Source: Varroa destructor
Lineage: Eukaryota; Arthropoda; Arachnida; Mesostigmata; Varroidae
Length of the DNA stretch: 64,000 nucleotides
Assembly (NCBI RefSeq): GCF_002443255.2
Contig: NW_019211454.1
Coordinates: 53,014,118-53,078,117 of the forward strand
Direction of reading: 5' to 3'
Part shown: piece after piece, positions 1 through 12,740 of the stretch
Layout: each line of letters opens with the position of its first letter
Numbering within the stretch: position 1 is the stretch's first letter
The notes under the pieces: generated by a model
What the model was told of the DNA's origin: nothing
Database searches by the model: none
The model's input: only the letters and a program-made list of their open reading frames with translations
Made by a program: the position numbers and the translations under genes

Positions 1-39
1 TAGGAAATTAACTTGCCGTATGTCACTATCTATTCACAG

Positions 40-3000
40 TTATACAATTCTTGCCGCTGAGGAGGCCAAGAAACACTCCGAGGCGAAGGATTCTTCAATC
101 GCTGTTATCTCTAACATTGGTCTTGACAAGGACGAGTACAGATTCGGCAGCACCAAGGTAGAACGCCGACGCACAAAGGACCTTTACTTTTCTTAAATTT
201 TTTTTCCATGACGTACAATCTTTCCGGAATTTTCCACAATTTGCAAACCACTAACATTTTTATTAAAAGGCCTTTAAGAGCGAAATCATTTTTGTTTCGT
301 TTGCAGTCACTCAACCAGAGAGCTCTAGTGTTTTGTGCCTAATGTGATCGGACGTTTTAACACTAATATAACTTCATGAGCTCGGTTATCATTTTAGGTA
401 TAGTTCTTGGCCTTACTTTTGTTCCTTTATACTCTATGAAAACTACACAGTAGTTGCAAGCTAGAACTCCTAAATTCATTACAGAAACCTAACATGTATT
501 GTCCTTCGGTTTTTAAATTCGCTAAACATCTGTCTTAGGTCTTAGCCTTTACTCGTATGGCATGCCTTTCAGTATGAATGATATTTCATACACACGCAGT
601 TGATTCACGGTATGCTTGTATCTGGATCGTATGCCGCGTTTGAGTTTTTATAAATATGAAACACACGTTCCTCGTAGGTCTTTTTCCGTGCCGGTGTCCT
701 CGGTCGTCTCGAGGAAATGCGCGACGAACGTTTAGCTAAGATCATGACGATGATTCAATCAGCCTGCCGGTGGTACCTCTGCAAAAAACACTTCCAGAAG
801 CTCAAGGAACAACGGTACGTAGATTTTTTATTCTAATTTTTATAACGATAATATATACATTTTTATACATCAAGTTATAATAAAAAATACTTCATCACAA
901 ATATACAACAAGACATCTTGTCATGCGTAAGAATTTAATAATGTGCAAAATTGCACGTAAAAAACTCACTAATATCCAATATATCACATATTTTTTCTTG
1001 CAGACTCGCACTGCGCGTCTTACAGAGAAACCTTCGTCAGTTCGCTCAAATGCGCAATTGGGCATGGTGGAAACTTTTTGTCAGGGTTAAACCTTTGTTA
1101 AACATGACTAAGGCTGAGGACGAGCTTAAAGGTAGGCGACGTGGTCAGGCATTAAAAAGGCAATTAATTATAGTCTATAGAAGATGCAGGTATAGGTATT
1201 CGAGGAATCACATGGATACATTTTTCAAATCAAATGATTACAATATACTTTTACAGCTTTGGAGGAGAAACTTAGAGCGGAACAAGAAAAATTCTCCAAA
1301 GAAGAAAAACTGCGCAAGGAGCTCGAGTCCCAGAACCTTAAGCTTTTGCAAGAAAAAAACGAGCTATTCTTGCAGCTTGAATCGGAGCGCACAGGCGCCG
1401 GTGATATAGAACAGCGCCTTAACAAGACGCTAGCTCAAAAAAATGAAGTCGAACGTCAGCTGCGCGAAATGGAGGAACGCTTCCATAAGGAAGAGGATAA
1501 TGCTAATAAACTAAATCAATCCAAGAGGAAACTTGAAAACGAGATTTCCGCTCATAAGAAGGATATCGAAGATTTGCAGCTTTCTTTGCAAAAGGCCGAG
1601 CAGGACAAGCAATCCAAGGACCATCAGATTCGTAATTTAAATGACGAAATAGCACATCAGGAAGAACTTGTTGCCAAGTTGAACAAGGAAAAGAAGGCCT
1701 TGCAAGAGCAAGGAGGTAAGACTATGGAAGACCTGCAGGCCCAAGAAGACAAGGTTAATCATCTGAACAAGGTAAAAACGAAACTTGAGCAAACCCTTGA
1801 TGAGCTGGAGGATTCCCTTGAGCGTGAGAAGAAGATACGTGCTGATCTTGACAAAGCAAAGAGGAAGGTTGAGGCCGACCTCAAGCTTGCTCAAGAAGCG
1901 GTCATAGATCTAGAAAAAAACAAGAAAGAGATGGAGCATGCTATTCAGCGTAAAGATAAGGAGCTCGCTGCTTTGGCAACTAAGCTCGAAGAGGAGCAAT
2001 TTCAGATCAGCAAACTACAGAGGCAGATCAAGGAACTACAGCAGCGTATTGAGGAACTTCAGGAAGAACTTGAGGCCGAGCGTCAGGCCCGTTCCAAAGC
2101 CGAGAAGCAGCGTGCCGACCTCGCCCGAGAGCTTGAACAGCTCTCGGAGCGCTTGGAGGAAGCTGGTGGAGCAACATCCGCTCAGATCGAGCTTAACAAG
2201 CGCCGTGAGGCTGAACTCGGCAAACTTCGTCGAGATCTCGAGGAAGCCAACAACCAACATGAGCAAATCGTATCCGCCCTTCGTCAGAAGAGTAGCACGA
2301 CTGTAGCAGAACTTAGCGACTCAATCGACAACCTAAACAAAAGCAAGGCCAAGTAAGTTAATGGTGTAACTATATTTTCCTGGCATACCTACTGCAGTTT
2401 ACCTATTTAAAAGAAATCTTCCTAAAACGCTCGACAAGGCACTTAGCCAGCATACGATTAAGGTCGATGATAATAGATTCTCGCAATCGACAATGCGAGA
2501 ACGTACAATAAAAAAAATAGTGGTGTCACAGACGACTTACTGCACTATTGAACGCACCATCTCGTGGTAACTACAGGGCACTTGCCAACAAAAAAGACCA
2601 ACCTTCCCAGTCATCCTAATTGCACATTTGATCCCGTCCTTATCATATTCTCTTTTCAAGGCTTGAAAAGGATTGCGCCGGATACAAGGCCCAGGCGTTA
2701 GATTCTCAGTCCTCTCTGGACCATGCACTGAAGCTTCAGGTACATTACGCCAATTTAATTCTCGCATTATGTTCAGTTTCTGAACTTATGTGAAACGTAC
2801 GTTTTAGTTAAAAATTTTACATCTTGTTCTGGAGAAGATAACCTTTATATACATATATCTATTGCTGACACTTAAACGGCAGTGTATAACGTCTATCATG
2901 TATGATCATTAGGCCAATGCCGAGCGCCAAGTTAAGATGCTAGAAGTACAGCTGCAAGATATCCAGTTCAAGCTTGACGAATCGAATCGAACGGTAAATG

Positions 3001-5236
3001 ATTTTGATGCCGCAAAGAAAAAGTTGGCCCTGGAAAACTCCGAGCTACAGCGTCAGCTCGAGGAAGCCGAAAGTCAAATCAGTCAGCTATCTAAGCAGAA
3101 GGCGGCCCTTGCCAGCCAGGCGGAGGAAGCTAAACGCTCGGCTGACGATGAGAATAGGGTATGCATAGGAAAAGCATTATTTTCTTAAATCTGCATGTGT
3201 TTAGCTGAGTCGAACGTATTTATGGATGGTCATATGATGCAGGCGAATAGTAATATTCATTGTGTACCTGTTATTTTTAGGAGCGTTGCGCAATTCTCGG
3301 AAAGTACCGTAATATCGAGCATGACCTTGACAACATTCGCGAAACTCTGGAGGAGGAGCAGGAAGCCAAAGCTGATCTGCAGCGACAACTGTCCAAAGCC
3401 AATGCTGAAGCTCAACTTTGGAGGTCGAAATACGAATCTGAAGGTCTTGCTCGTTTGGAAGAACTGGAGGAATCTAGGAAGAAGCTGCAAATCAAATTAC
3501 AGAGCGCCGAGGAGCTGATTGAAGGTCTTAACGCGAAGTGTTCTGGCCTCGAGAAGACGAAGAATCATCTGCAAGGAGAGATCGACGATATGCAGGCCGA
3601 GGTTGATCGCGCTCAGCAGTTAACTGCTCAGCTTGAAAAAAGGCAGAAATCATTCGACAAGGTCATTGCCGAATGGAAGGCAAAGACCGACGATCTCGCC
3701 GCCGAGCTGGATGCCTCTCAGAAGGAATGTAGGAACTATTCCACCGAAGTGTTCAAGCTTCGTGCTGTCTACGATGAGTCCCAGGAACACTACGAGGCTG
3801 CTAAGCGAGAGAACAAGAACCTCCAAGACGAGCTCAAAGATCTCCTTGACCAGCTTGGTGAGGGTGGTAGATCTGTTCATGAGCTCGAGAAGGCTCGCAA
3901 GAGGCTCGAGTTGGAGAAAGACGAGCTCCAACACGCCCTCGAAGAAGCTGAGGCTGCACTCGAGCAAGAAGAAAATAAGGTTGGTTGGTACAAATTTTTC
4001 ACGTAAAAAGTTTATTTTTATAATATTCAAAGAGTCAACAAAACGTCAGTACTTGAAAACTGCTAATTTTTTAGTTGTCTTTCTAAAAAGTGTTTTCTTT
4101 CCCAGGTGCTTCGCGCTCAATTGGAGCTTAGTCAGGTACGTCAGGAGATCGAGCGCCGCATTCAAGAGAAGGAGGAGGAGTTCGAAAATACTCGCAAGAA
4201 CCACCAACGCGCCCTTGATTCTATGCAGGCTTCCCTTGAGGCTGAGGCCAAGGGTCGCGCTGAGGCTCTCCGGTTGAAGAAAAAACTCGAATCCGATATA
4301 AACGAGCTTGAGATCGCTCTTGACGGAGCCAACAAAGCCAATGCTGAGGCTCAAAAGACCATCAAGAGGTACCAGCAGACGATTAAGGACATGCAGATAC
4401 AAATTGAAGATGAGCAGAAGGCCCGTGATGAGGCTCGTGACCAGTATGCCAATGCTGAACGTCGCGCCAACCAGCTTCATGGCTCCATTGAAGAGACTAA
4501 GCAGCTTCTGGAACAGTCTGAACGAGGGCGCCGATCTACAGAAGGCGATTTGATTGAGCTTCGTGAGCAACACGCTGAACTGGCTGCCAACAACGCTTCG
4601 CTTGGCATGGTCAAGAGGAAGCTTGAAGACGAGATGGCCGCTCTTCAGGCCGATCTTGACGAGGTGATTAATGAGTGCAAGGCGTCAGAGGAAAAGGCCA
4701 AGAAAGCCATGGTTGACGCTGCTCGTCTAGCCGATGAGCTCCGCGCCGAACAGGAGCACGCTTCTTCTCAGGAGAAGATACGCAAGGCTCTCGAAATTCA
4801 AATGAAGGATCTCCAGATCCGTCTAGATGAGGCTGAGGCTGCTGCTCTTAAGGGAGGCAGGAAGCTCATTGAAAAGCTCGAGCACAAGTGCCGCCAGCTG
4901 GAGTCTGAGTTGGAAACTGAGCAACGCCGCCATGGCGATGCTGCCAAGAATGCCAGGAAGGGAGAACGCAGAATTAAGGAGCTGCAGTTCCAGGCCGAAG
5001 AAGACCGCAAAAACCACGAACGTATGCAGGAGCTCGTCGATAAGCTGCAGCAGAAGATCAGCACTTATAAGCGACAGATCGAGGAGGCTGAGGAGATCGC
5101 TGCTATGAATCTGGCCAAGTATCGCAAAGCCCAGCAGGAACTTGAAGACGCTGATGAACGTGCCAATCTCGCCGAGCAGACCGTTGCCAAGCTCCGGGCC
5201 AAAAATCGTTCCTCAGTCAGCATGGCACGCGAGTAA
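40..5236 (+). CDS. Mhc: Muscle myosin heavy chain, copy 1 (5' truncated by window edge)
   Basis: This is the 3' two-thirds of a muscle myosin II heavy chain, the actin motor and thick-filament protein. Exons by splice sites and frame are 40-157 (converter), 678-814 (converter end and first IQ), 1004-1131 (second light-chain site), 1257-2352 (S2 coiled coil), 2661-2739 (S2 hinge), 2913-3158, 3281-3979 and 4106-5236 (light meromyosin, ending ...SVSMARE and TAA). All junctions are GT-AG and keep one open frame. Exon lengths (118, 137, 128, 1096, 79, 246, 699, 1131 nt) match copies 2 and 3 exactly. The IQ region is recognisable ([14 protein letters not shown]), and the rod is a continuous heptad coiled coil. 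The motor domain lies left of the window. Protein and intron sequences differ clearly from copies 2 and 3, so this is an older duplicate. Its second alternative hinge exon is decayed (separate entry). Confidence 0.95.
2429..2502 (+). pseudogene. Decayed alternative S2-hinge exon of Mhc copy 1
   Basis: This sits where copies 2 and 3 carry their first hinge exon (18815-18893 and 35107-35185). Similarity is patchy but collinear: GCTCGA.AAGG at the start, GCCAG, CGATGATA in the middle, and GCGAGA...GTAC at the end. The acceptor AG has become AC, and the exon is 74 nt instead of 79, so it would shift the frame. The downstream hinge exon (2661-2739) is intact, so copy 1 probably makes only that hinge. 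The homology call rests on manual alignment. Confidence 0.7.
2661..2739 (+). other. Mhc: Intact S2-hinge exon of Mhc copy 1
   Basis: This 79-nt exon has AAG acceptor context and a CAG|GT donor. It encodes a hinge starting LEKDCAGYKAQ and ending in LDHALKLQ. It corresponds to the second of the two alternative hinge exons in copies 2 and 3, and it is the only usable hinge exon here. Confidence 0.85.
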
Positions 5237-5460
5237 ATGAATCCAAACCGATGCTGCTTAATTGTCGCAACATAATATTAGCTGTAGAAAAGGCATGAGC
5301 GTAATTCGGGTCTGGCAAAGGGAGGCAATCACCCTATTTTATTTCGATAATATCGAACGCTGACGACAATTAGCCAGGCCCGGTGTCACAATATTGCCCT
5401 TATCAGCGTTTGCAGAACGAAGCGAGCGATTGACATTTTAAAAGAAAAAGAATGTGACCC

Positions 5461-5466
5461 AATAAA
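5461..5466 (+). terminator. Polyadenylation signal AATAAA of Mhc copy 1
   Basis: A canonical AATAAA lies about 225 nt after the copy 1 stop codon in AT-rich sequence. It is the best candidate for the 3' end of the transcript. Confidence 0.5.
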
Positions 5467-8400
5467 TATCATTCACCGCTATCACTTGTTGAACAGAACC
5501 TTCTGTGAACTTCTTTGCAAAGCTAATAAGTAAAAAGTATAATAGGAAGTTTAAAGCTTAGTAAGATAAATGAAAACTCGTTAGCCGAAAAGTCACAAAA
5601 ACGATTTTTTGAGGTTGCGAACAACATGATAAAGAAAGAGCCGAAATTCTGTATAGAATAGACTTGAAACATTTTCTAAATAAGAACGTTTCACTTGCAA
5701 GCAACCTAATAGGTATAACAGTTAACAACTAAATTAACATAAAATTAAGCTATTGATTCGTTGATTCGGGATAGGAGATTAATTCCTAGTTGCGGATACT
5801 TAAATGGTAGAAATTCAATTAAGGATAGACGTAAAATCCGTGTAAGATGTTTAAAAAAAAAGTATTGATTTAATTAGAAAATGCATACTAAGTCTCTGTA
5901 TCATTATATTGAGAATTATCTCTCTGTAATATGATAAAGTAACGGACAAAAAGAGTATCAAATATTTAAATAAATAACTGTTTTCGCACTGCATATATAT
6001 ATGGGTCAATTTTGCATATAAATATACAGCATTTTCTAAGAGAAGAAGGACTTGTCGTTATAAATTTATCCTGCGAACTTCATAAAAAGAAGTACAGTAG
6101 TACGTTAGGCTGGAATATTTGTTTAGTGCCGAAGTTTTGCAAAAGCACTTATAAATTACATTATTATGGAAGAAGGGAATTAGGTAACCTCTTATACGTT
6201 CAAAAGTTTGCCTTTTCTAAGGCTCAACAAAGCAACTATGTCCTGTTGTATCACTATTTCAAGAAAAAAAGCAGGGATTAGAACAAAAGTAGCAATAGAA
6301 GAAGGAAAATTACACCTGTTGAGGTGACTTTTGTTAATTTCAACGTAACGTAGCTTGAAAATTGCAACAATATTACCCTTTCAAACTCTACAGAAATAGC
6401 TGTCAAGGTCATTCACATTAAAAATCATAAATACGGCTACGAAGAATGGTCCGTCGAAGCACGTGACCTTCACCTTGATTCGAGTAGGTCACGTGTCTTG
6501 GGTGATGACTTGACAGTTATTGTACCATACATTCAGAGAATGCTAAAGAAATATGGCCAGTGGATTTGAGTGTGTAGGCGGGCGGTCTTGCCTGAAGGAT
6601 AGGCCTGTTAGAGTCTGGAAAAGAAAACATTAGACGGTTGTGAGCATAAAACCTAGACCTGTTGCAGCGGAACCTCGTCGCTCTAGGTAGCCCACTAAAT
6701 GCAGTCATAGATCATGTTAGGTCCACCCACGATACGCATATATTGCACACAGATTTATCAACGCCTTGAGGCTTTCATCTAGCCAACCGATTCTAGCCTA
6801 TTTGACAGCTAACAAGTCACGCACAAACAAGACGACGACGGAGGTGCTGATGTTTATGAGGACTCTGAGAAACATGTAGTGGGGGTGGATATAATCGTGG
6901 GAAGAAATGTGATCGATGCATCGTTTTAATGGCTCCTTTTGATTTGTTCTCTAATGAATAACTATATAAAATATATAAAAAAAAGAAAAAAAAAACTATA
7001 TATATATAAACGCAACTGTACTCTTTATGTATATATATATATATATAAACAGTACAGCTGCTTTAAATTTGTATATTTGGATCCGAGAAGATCACATGTG
7101 GCACAGGACCACACCGAAATCTGTCGCTTGAATCGGATAAATCCTCAACTTTAGCTGTGTCGATTTGAAAAATCTGCATTGAAGTCTGGGAGTCGATCCC
7201 AGGGTGCCTTTTTTGTCAGCGAAATGTTATAACTATTATGTTGTTACATCGTGGCATAAATGTCAAAATTTTTCTAGGCTCTCTGCCGCAATTCACCGTC
7301 TTCTTTGGGTCAACTGTTTGTCGTAGATGGCATAACTAGAACAAAAATTAATTAAATTAGCAATGTTTTTAAATGTTGACAAAATATGTTTGCTGTAGCA
7401 TATAAAAATAGGTAAAAGACAAATCTCGAAGCTACAGAAAACGGCTATAACCACTGTTTCTTTGCCGCAAATGCTTCTAACATCATAATGCTTGACCTTT
7501 TTATTTTTTCTCCATTTGTTTTAGTCCTATAGTACATTTTACGTACCGGTAAGGTGACACTGCTATAAAATGTTATCCAAGCATTGTAATGTCTCCATAT
7601 TCTTCGTGATCGTAAATTTCCTAAACCAGCTTGTTAGGCTACTATATGAATTCAAAACACACACACTTGTGTGCTTTGAAAATCCCTGCTGTGCCTGTTT
7701 GTGACTCGCTTTGGCTGCTCACGCATTCCTGTCCATTCAGAAAAATATCTAAGAACTGTTTAAATGTATAAGGCGTGTGTCTGTAAAGAGGTTCGACACG
7801 TTTGCAAAGGGACCTATTCGATAAACACAGCGAGTTCCTGCCTTCTTCCCCATTCTTCAGCTATGGCGCCAGCCACCACCGCACAACAACAACGAGAAGA
7901 TAACCAGCGAAGAAAGATTGTCGTTCTTGCATCGCCTTGTCTCTGCCATGAGTCGCTGTTGCTGAGCGAGGGCTCCACTGAAATAATATGCACGAACGAC
8001 CAGCTGTAGCTGGCGTGGTCATCGTTGGCTGGGGAAGCCAGCTGCAGAGTGAAGACCAGCTTCGACGACCGGCCAGTAATAGGAGCCACTGTGGTAGCAC
8101 CGATAACAGCAATAGATCATGCACTATCTGTCGTTGTTAGTAAATAGCTGGGCAGTATTAGGCTTAAGACTCTTTCTTGTGCTAATATGCTCTCCAGCTT
8201 GTAGGTTCAAAAGATAGGGCCCCGTCCGCGTTCGGCTCACCAGAAGCCAATTCAATCACCAGCAGTGACTCGTACCTCCTTAATCAAGGGACTAACTACT
8301 GTCCGTGGTTAGCCAGAGAAACACAAATCGCGCGAGCCATTATACTCCATAGGCAAAATATTCCCGCAAAGAACGACAGACAAACAGACAGAAAGGAAGA

Positions 8401-11400
8401 GCGGCACTGGAATATTAAGCAGCTTTTAAAAACTTCCAAGAGAGCCGTTATGAATGGGTTGCTAGGAAGTTAGCTAGATAAGACTTATACCGTTGTCTAC
8501 TACCGGCGTCTGAAAGAAAAAATGGCACTAGAACAGCGCCGGTACTCGATGTTTTTCGCTCGTCGCAGGATGTCTATAAGCAAACTACGCGACTGACTAG
8601 GCCTAGAGACAGTACAATAGTCAGTGGGCCCATCGAATGTGGCCAGAAAGACCAGGGAGAAGGCATAGAAAACACCTTAGCTTCAATAATAGACACACGA
8701 ATTGTTCTTTACCGACTCAACGCCAGCCAGTGCATGCACAATGCACCAACTGTGCTGGTCTGGGGACAGAGGCATTACGCCGTAGTTGCATTGATTCTTT
8801 TGAAGATGTACTCCAAAGCGACTTTCATAAGCAAGAAACGAACAAATGCCTAGATGTACGTAGCCTAGATGTTTCGCAGTCGGGCGAGCTGGCGAGACTT
8901 TTGTATTTTGCCCGTCATTTGTTTAGTTCGATTATCGAAAAAGTAAGGATCTTCTTAATTTGTTACTAGAATGTAGCGCGATAGGAGAATTTGGCCTATT
9001 CTATCGAGGGCCATTCTTGTGGTCATAACATACTGAGTATTAAACACTACCAGAACTAACGCGCCGCCATAATGACCTATTTAAATATGACTGATGAGAT
9101 TATCTCGGAGCAAATGACATTGGTCTGGTTGGGTTATTGTGCGAAACATGATAATCATAATAAGAATAGGAAGGGAAGGAATAATAAGAATAAGAAGGGT
9201 CAGCGATTATAAAACTGACTAGCTTTTCTGTAGGGTAATACTGTGATTTCTGCTACGATGCGTTTGCAGTAAATAGTCGATACCGCAAATATCGGTATTT
9301 AGTCAAGAACTAAACCTCTATAGACGAAGCTCTATGAGAGACTAAATAGCACTTTTGATATTGTATAATCTGTCTCCCTATCGCAGTATAGACGGACTGT
9401 TTGAAAGTAGTAGACCTGCTATACCCACTCACTAATGTATAACTAAAAGGATTGAGTAATATGGGTCACAGATCAACTTGAACATTACGATTTGTCTTCA
9501 AATTAGATTCTTATTTGTTTATTTCTTGAACATATATCTGGGAACAAATCGGTAAGTAACCAATAGAAGGAATATCTCAAAGTCGCTTGCAGGAGGAAGG
9601 CCAAGACGACTAAATGTGATAAAAGTATGATTTTTGCTGTTTCAAGCAGCCGAAAGGGTAACCTAGTCGGTGAACCTGGGTTAGTGCCCACATAGTCTCG
9701 TGTTGAGCATAAGCGGGTTGGTTGAACAAGCACATTAGGCTTGAATATAGTCGATGTAATAGACAGCCTTGAAGCAGCACCATATGTTTGTGGACAAACG
9801 CAGCAAAGACGGGACATAGGGACCGAGAATATTCAGATACAGTCGCTACTTCAGGTGGGTCTTGAAGCGGCCGCGATGGGCCAGTTGAATCGGCTGCGTA
9901 ATCCCTTAACAGCCGACCTTTTGTCAGACATGTAGCGCACAATGCATTCTATTGACATGGCTAAGCGAGACCCGCGTGGTGGCACGATGCATATTAGTCG
10001 GGAAATTCGCCACAAGCTCAGTCCAAAAGAAATGCGAGCAGCCTGGAAAAAGCCTCAATGGCATTGAATATCAAATGCCAACCCAATGTTTCAAGAAACC
10101 TCAACGTGTCTGTATTCAGTCCCGCCATTCCATAAATTGTGATTATTTTTAACTACAGAGAAAATACTTAAGAGTTGCGAAATATTAAGCTTGTTCGAAG
10201 ACACAATACCATTCTAAAGATACTCACTTCTCAAGTTATAGGGTTATGCTTAAAGCATGATTCCTGTTACGCAGGTACTGCTGGTTAAATAAAAGCTCCC
10301 ATTTATCTAATAGGCAACATAGTATAACGATCTTCATTTTTTTCATATATATATATATATATTTCCCTTTTGAATAAATACGAAGTATGCCACGTCAGAG
10401 AAACTTATAGTGAATTACAGCCAACTTACGGCGTTTGCCTACGTCTGTTTCGTTGATATGTACATTTTATTTGATTTTTATAGAAGTACACGGTTAATCA
10501 TATCTATAATAGCTATAATTTTTTAACTTTATGTGCTGTCTAATAGAATTTAAACACAGTTTCTCATGCAATTATGTTAAGCGCAATTATTTATGCAATA
10601 CGCAGAAGTATACTTCTGTACATTTGATGATATATTAGCAAGGACACTGGTGGCATACCTTTAATCATTAAGGCCATGACTGAAGGCAAAAGAAAAACTT
10701 AGTACACATTTCCATTACTTTATCAGAATTAAGTTACGCTATACCATAGACAGTTTTAAAACTACAATTATTTATGTTATATATATATATATATAAGCTA
10801 GTTCCTAATAGAGGAAGTATCAAAACAGGGAAAGAAACAATAATATACAGACGATTTTCCAACTTGTTTAAAGGGACTTCTCGTACCGTGGTAGGTACAT
10901 TTGATAGGGTACGCAACAAACATATCTGTAAGATAAAGTACTGTGCAGTCCAAATAAAAACGCCAATATATTTTGTGTGTAATTTATTTTATTACGTTTT
11001 CTAGTATAGATTCGTTAATATATGTCTAACCACTAGTTATGTTAGTAGATTTTTCAGCTTGAATTAAAAATGATTCTAACCAACTTCTTGCTAATCATTA
11101 ATACTTGATTGTGGACTGCTCACACCCAGATACTTGACTTATTAAAAAATATCAAGGCGATCCCCCTGAAGGCAACGATAAGCCATCTGAAAACGCCAAA
11201 TCACACTCGCAGCTTCATTCATGAAAATGATTGGTATTATATAATAATAAAAAGATCATCAACTGACAGTTAACTCAAATACGAAGACATCAGATATATA
11301 TGCATATATATATATATATGGAAAGCACTAGCGTGGGGCTCTCTTCGAGCTTTCGTCTGATTCGTGGCAAGCTATGTCAGGTGATTACTGCAGGTTTCTC

Positions 11401-11408
11401 TATGCGCG
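5467..11408. other. Gene-poor spacer between Mhc copies 1 and 2
   Basis: No protein or RNA gene could be supported here. Open frames of 60-110 codons occur on both strands (for example 8637-8969 + and 9503-9942 -) but overlap one another, lack recognisable domains and have no convincing splice context. A GC-richer patch lies at about 7760-8120. TA microsatellites occur near 7030-7047, 10347-10362, 10781-10795 and 11303-11319. A paired CACGTG-containing inverted repeat at 6460-6495 is listed separately. Confidence 0.6.
6460..6495. promoter_or_regulatory. Inverted repeat of E-box plus AGGTCA half-sites
   Basis: CACGTGACCT at 6460-6469 is followed 16 nt later by its perfect reverse complement AGGTCACGTG at 6486-6495. 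Each arm contains a CACGTG E-box overlapping a nuclear-receptor-type AGGTCA half-site. It lies about 1.2 kb downstream of Mhc copy 1 and 5.5 kb upstream of copy 2. A regulatory role is inferred only from the motif symmetry. Confidence 0.3.
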
Positions 11409-11532
11409 ATTTACCTACAGAGCGCTTATTTCATTGCTCGCATTGTCATTTCCCTCACCGCTGCTCGAGCCCTACCTAATGCCACCTAGAACACAACCCT
11501 ACACTGGAAATACATAAATATTGGTAATATAT

Positions 11533-11653
11533 TTATAATTAATAGATTTAAATAAATCGAAGAGATACATTTTTCTTGAATTTTTTTCCCCCCAGAAAGA
11601 CGCTGTCGGTTACCTTTGATACGTTCGGAACCGATCCTTGCTGGTGCCAGCTG
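11533..11653 (+). promoter_or_regulatory. Candidate muscle enhancer motifs upstream of Mhc copy 2
   Basis: A sequence matching the MEF2 consensus (TTATAATTAA, 11533-11542) and a CAGCTG E-box (11648-11653) lie about 460 and 350 nt upstream of the predicted start site. Both are kept in the duplicated copy at 27811-27820 and 27936-27941. MEF2 and bHLH sites are typical of muscle genes, but both motifs are short and the region is AT-rich, so the call is tentative. Confidence 0.3.
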
Positions 11654-11964
11654 ACCATTGATTGCACAATGTCATTTTCATTGAAGATGGTCAACGGCGC
11701 GAGACAACCGGAAAGCTACAGCCCCAAAGAGTCGTCTCTGTTTTAGGCTATAGTATAACTAAATGCCGACGAAAGTTCTTGGACTAGGCTCAACCGGCCG
11801 CTCTGCCGCTATCAGATGCAGGGATGGTATTCAGATTAGCAATAGGCAAGACGCCGTCAAGCGCTTCTCAATTAGTTTGACAAGCCCCATAAATGTAGAC
11901 ACCGACCATTCAAGAACCCGTTATCGGAACCCTCTCTACTTTGTTGAAGGAATCACACAGCAGG

Positions 11965-12016
11965 TATAAAAGGACATTAGAGCTGGGAACGATCTCAGAG
12001 TGCTTGGCTTTACAGC
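11965..12016 (+). promoter_or_regulatory. Mhc: Core promoter and non-coding exon 1 of Mhc copy 2
   Basis: TATAAAAG at 11965-11972 is followed by an initiator-like TCAGAG at 11995-12000, placing the probable start at A11997, 32 nt from the first T of the box. A strong donor (GTAAGTGC) begins at 12017. This gives an untranslated first exon of only about 20 nt, spliced to the coding exon whose acceptor lies at 12669-12670. The same arrangement is conserved in copy 3. Confidence 0.6.
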
Positions 12017-12740
12017 GTAAGTGCAGTGCTTTCCTCCTAGTTCAAATCCTATCCTAAAACCCAAGCTCTGTGACGTCAACTGACACCGAGGATACATCAG
12101 GATGTCGCCAGAGCTTGGGTATCCAACGGGGCTTTTGCCCCTAGAATGAACCCATGGATACCTTGCTTACTATGTGTGCATCAGACCCTAAGCTCAACGG
12201 ATCTGTTTAGCTTAACAGAATTGTTGATTCTATAACAGGCGTTCTTCAACATGGATTTGCTGTTACCAAAGTGCTGTTGGACTATCGAGATTAAAAAATA
12301 ATAATGCTCTATTGAGCACTATTTGCTTAGGTGGCTAGTGAATAATATAGCTTTGCTTACACGAATCTTCTTTGGATATTCCGTAATCGATTTGAATTTC
12401 GTCTTATGAAGATTTCGATTACTAATAGAACATGTTCATAGTTAAAGCAGCAGTGCACGCATATCTCAGCGGATACAGTTTAGATATGCCTCACGCATTT
12501 TTCAACATAATTTTATACTGGCGTTAATTTTTGCTTTTCGTTCACCTAATGAATGGAAGAGTGATCGATAGTCCAAGACATACCAATCCATTGAATAGCT
12601 AAAACGTATTTCCAACAGCTTATAGATGCAGAATCCTCTACGAATGCTATTTCCTCGATGTTGTTTGCAGGTGGGCCAACGGACTCTCAGACGTTTCATC
12701 TTTTCTGGTATAGAAAAGAACCCCAGAACTAGTGGTCAAA

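Noticed and set aside
7140..7216. T-arm-like hairpin (CTGGG AGTCGAT CCCAG) followed by a T run, suggesting a tRNA gene
   Set aside because: No matching acceptor stem, D arm or anticodon arm could be folded upstream.
8637..8969. 110-codon plus-strand frame
   Set aside because: No domain, no signal sequence and no codon pattern unlike that of chance frames.
9503..9942. Two overlapping minus-strand frames of 104 and 110 codons
   Set aside because: They overlap in different frames, have no recognisable motif and no splice or promoter support.
11763..11969. 68-codon frame just upstream of the Mhc copy 2 TATA box, duplicated at 28051-28257
   Set aside because: It overlaps the core promoter, its similarity is explained by the recent duplication, and it has no domain or transcript logic.
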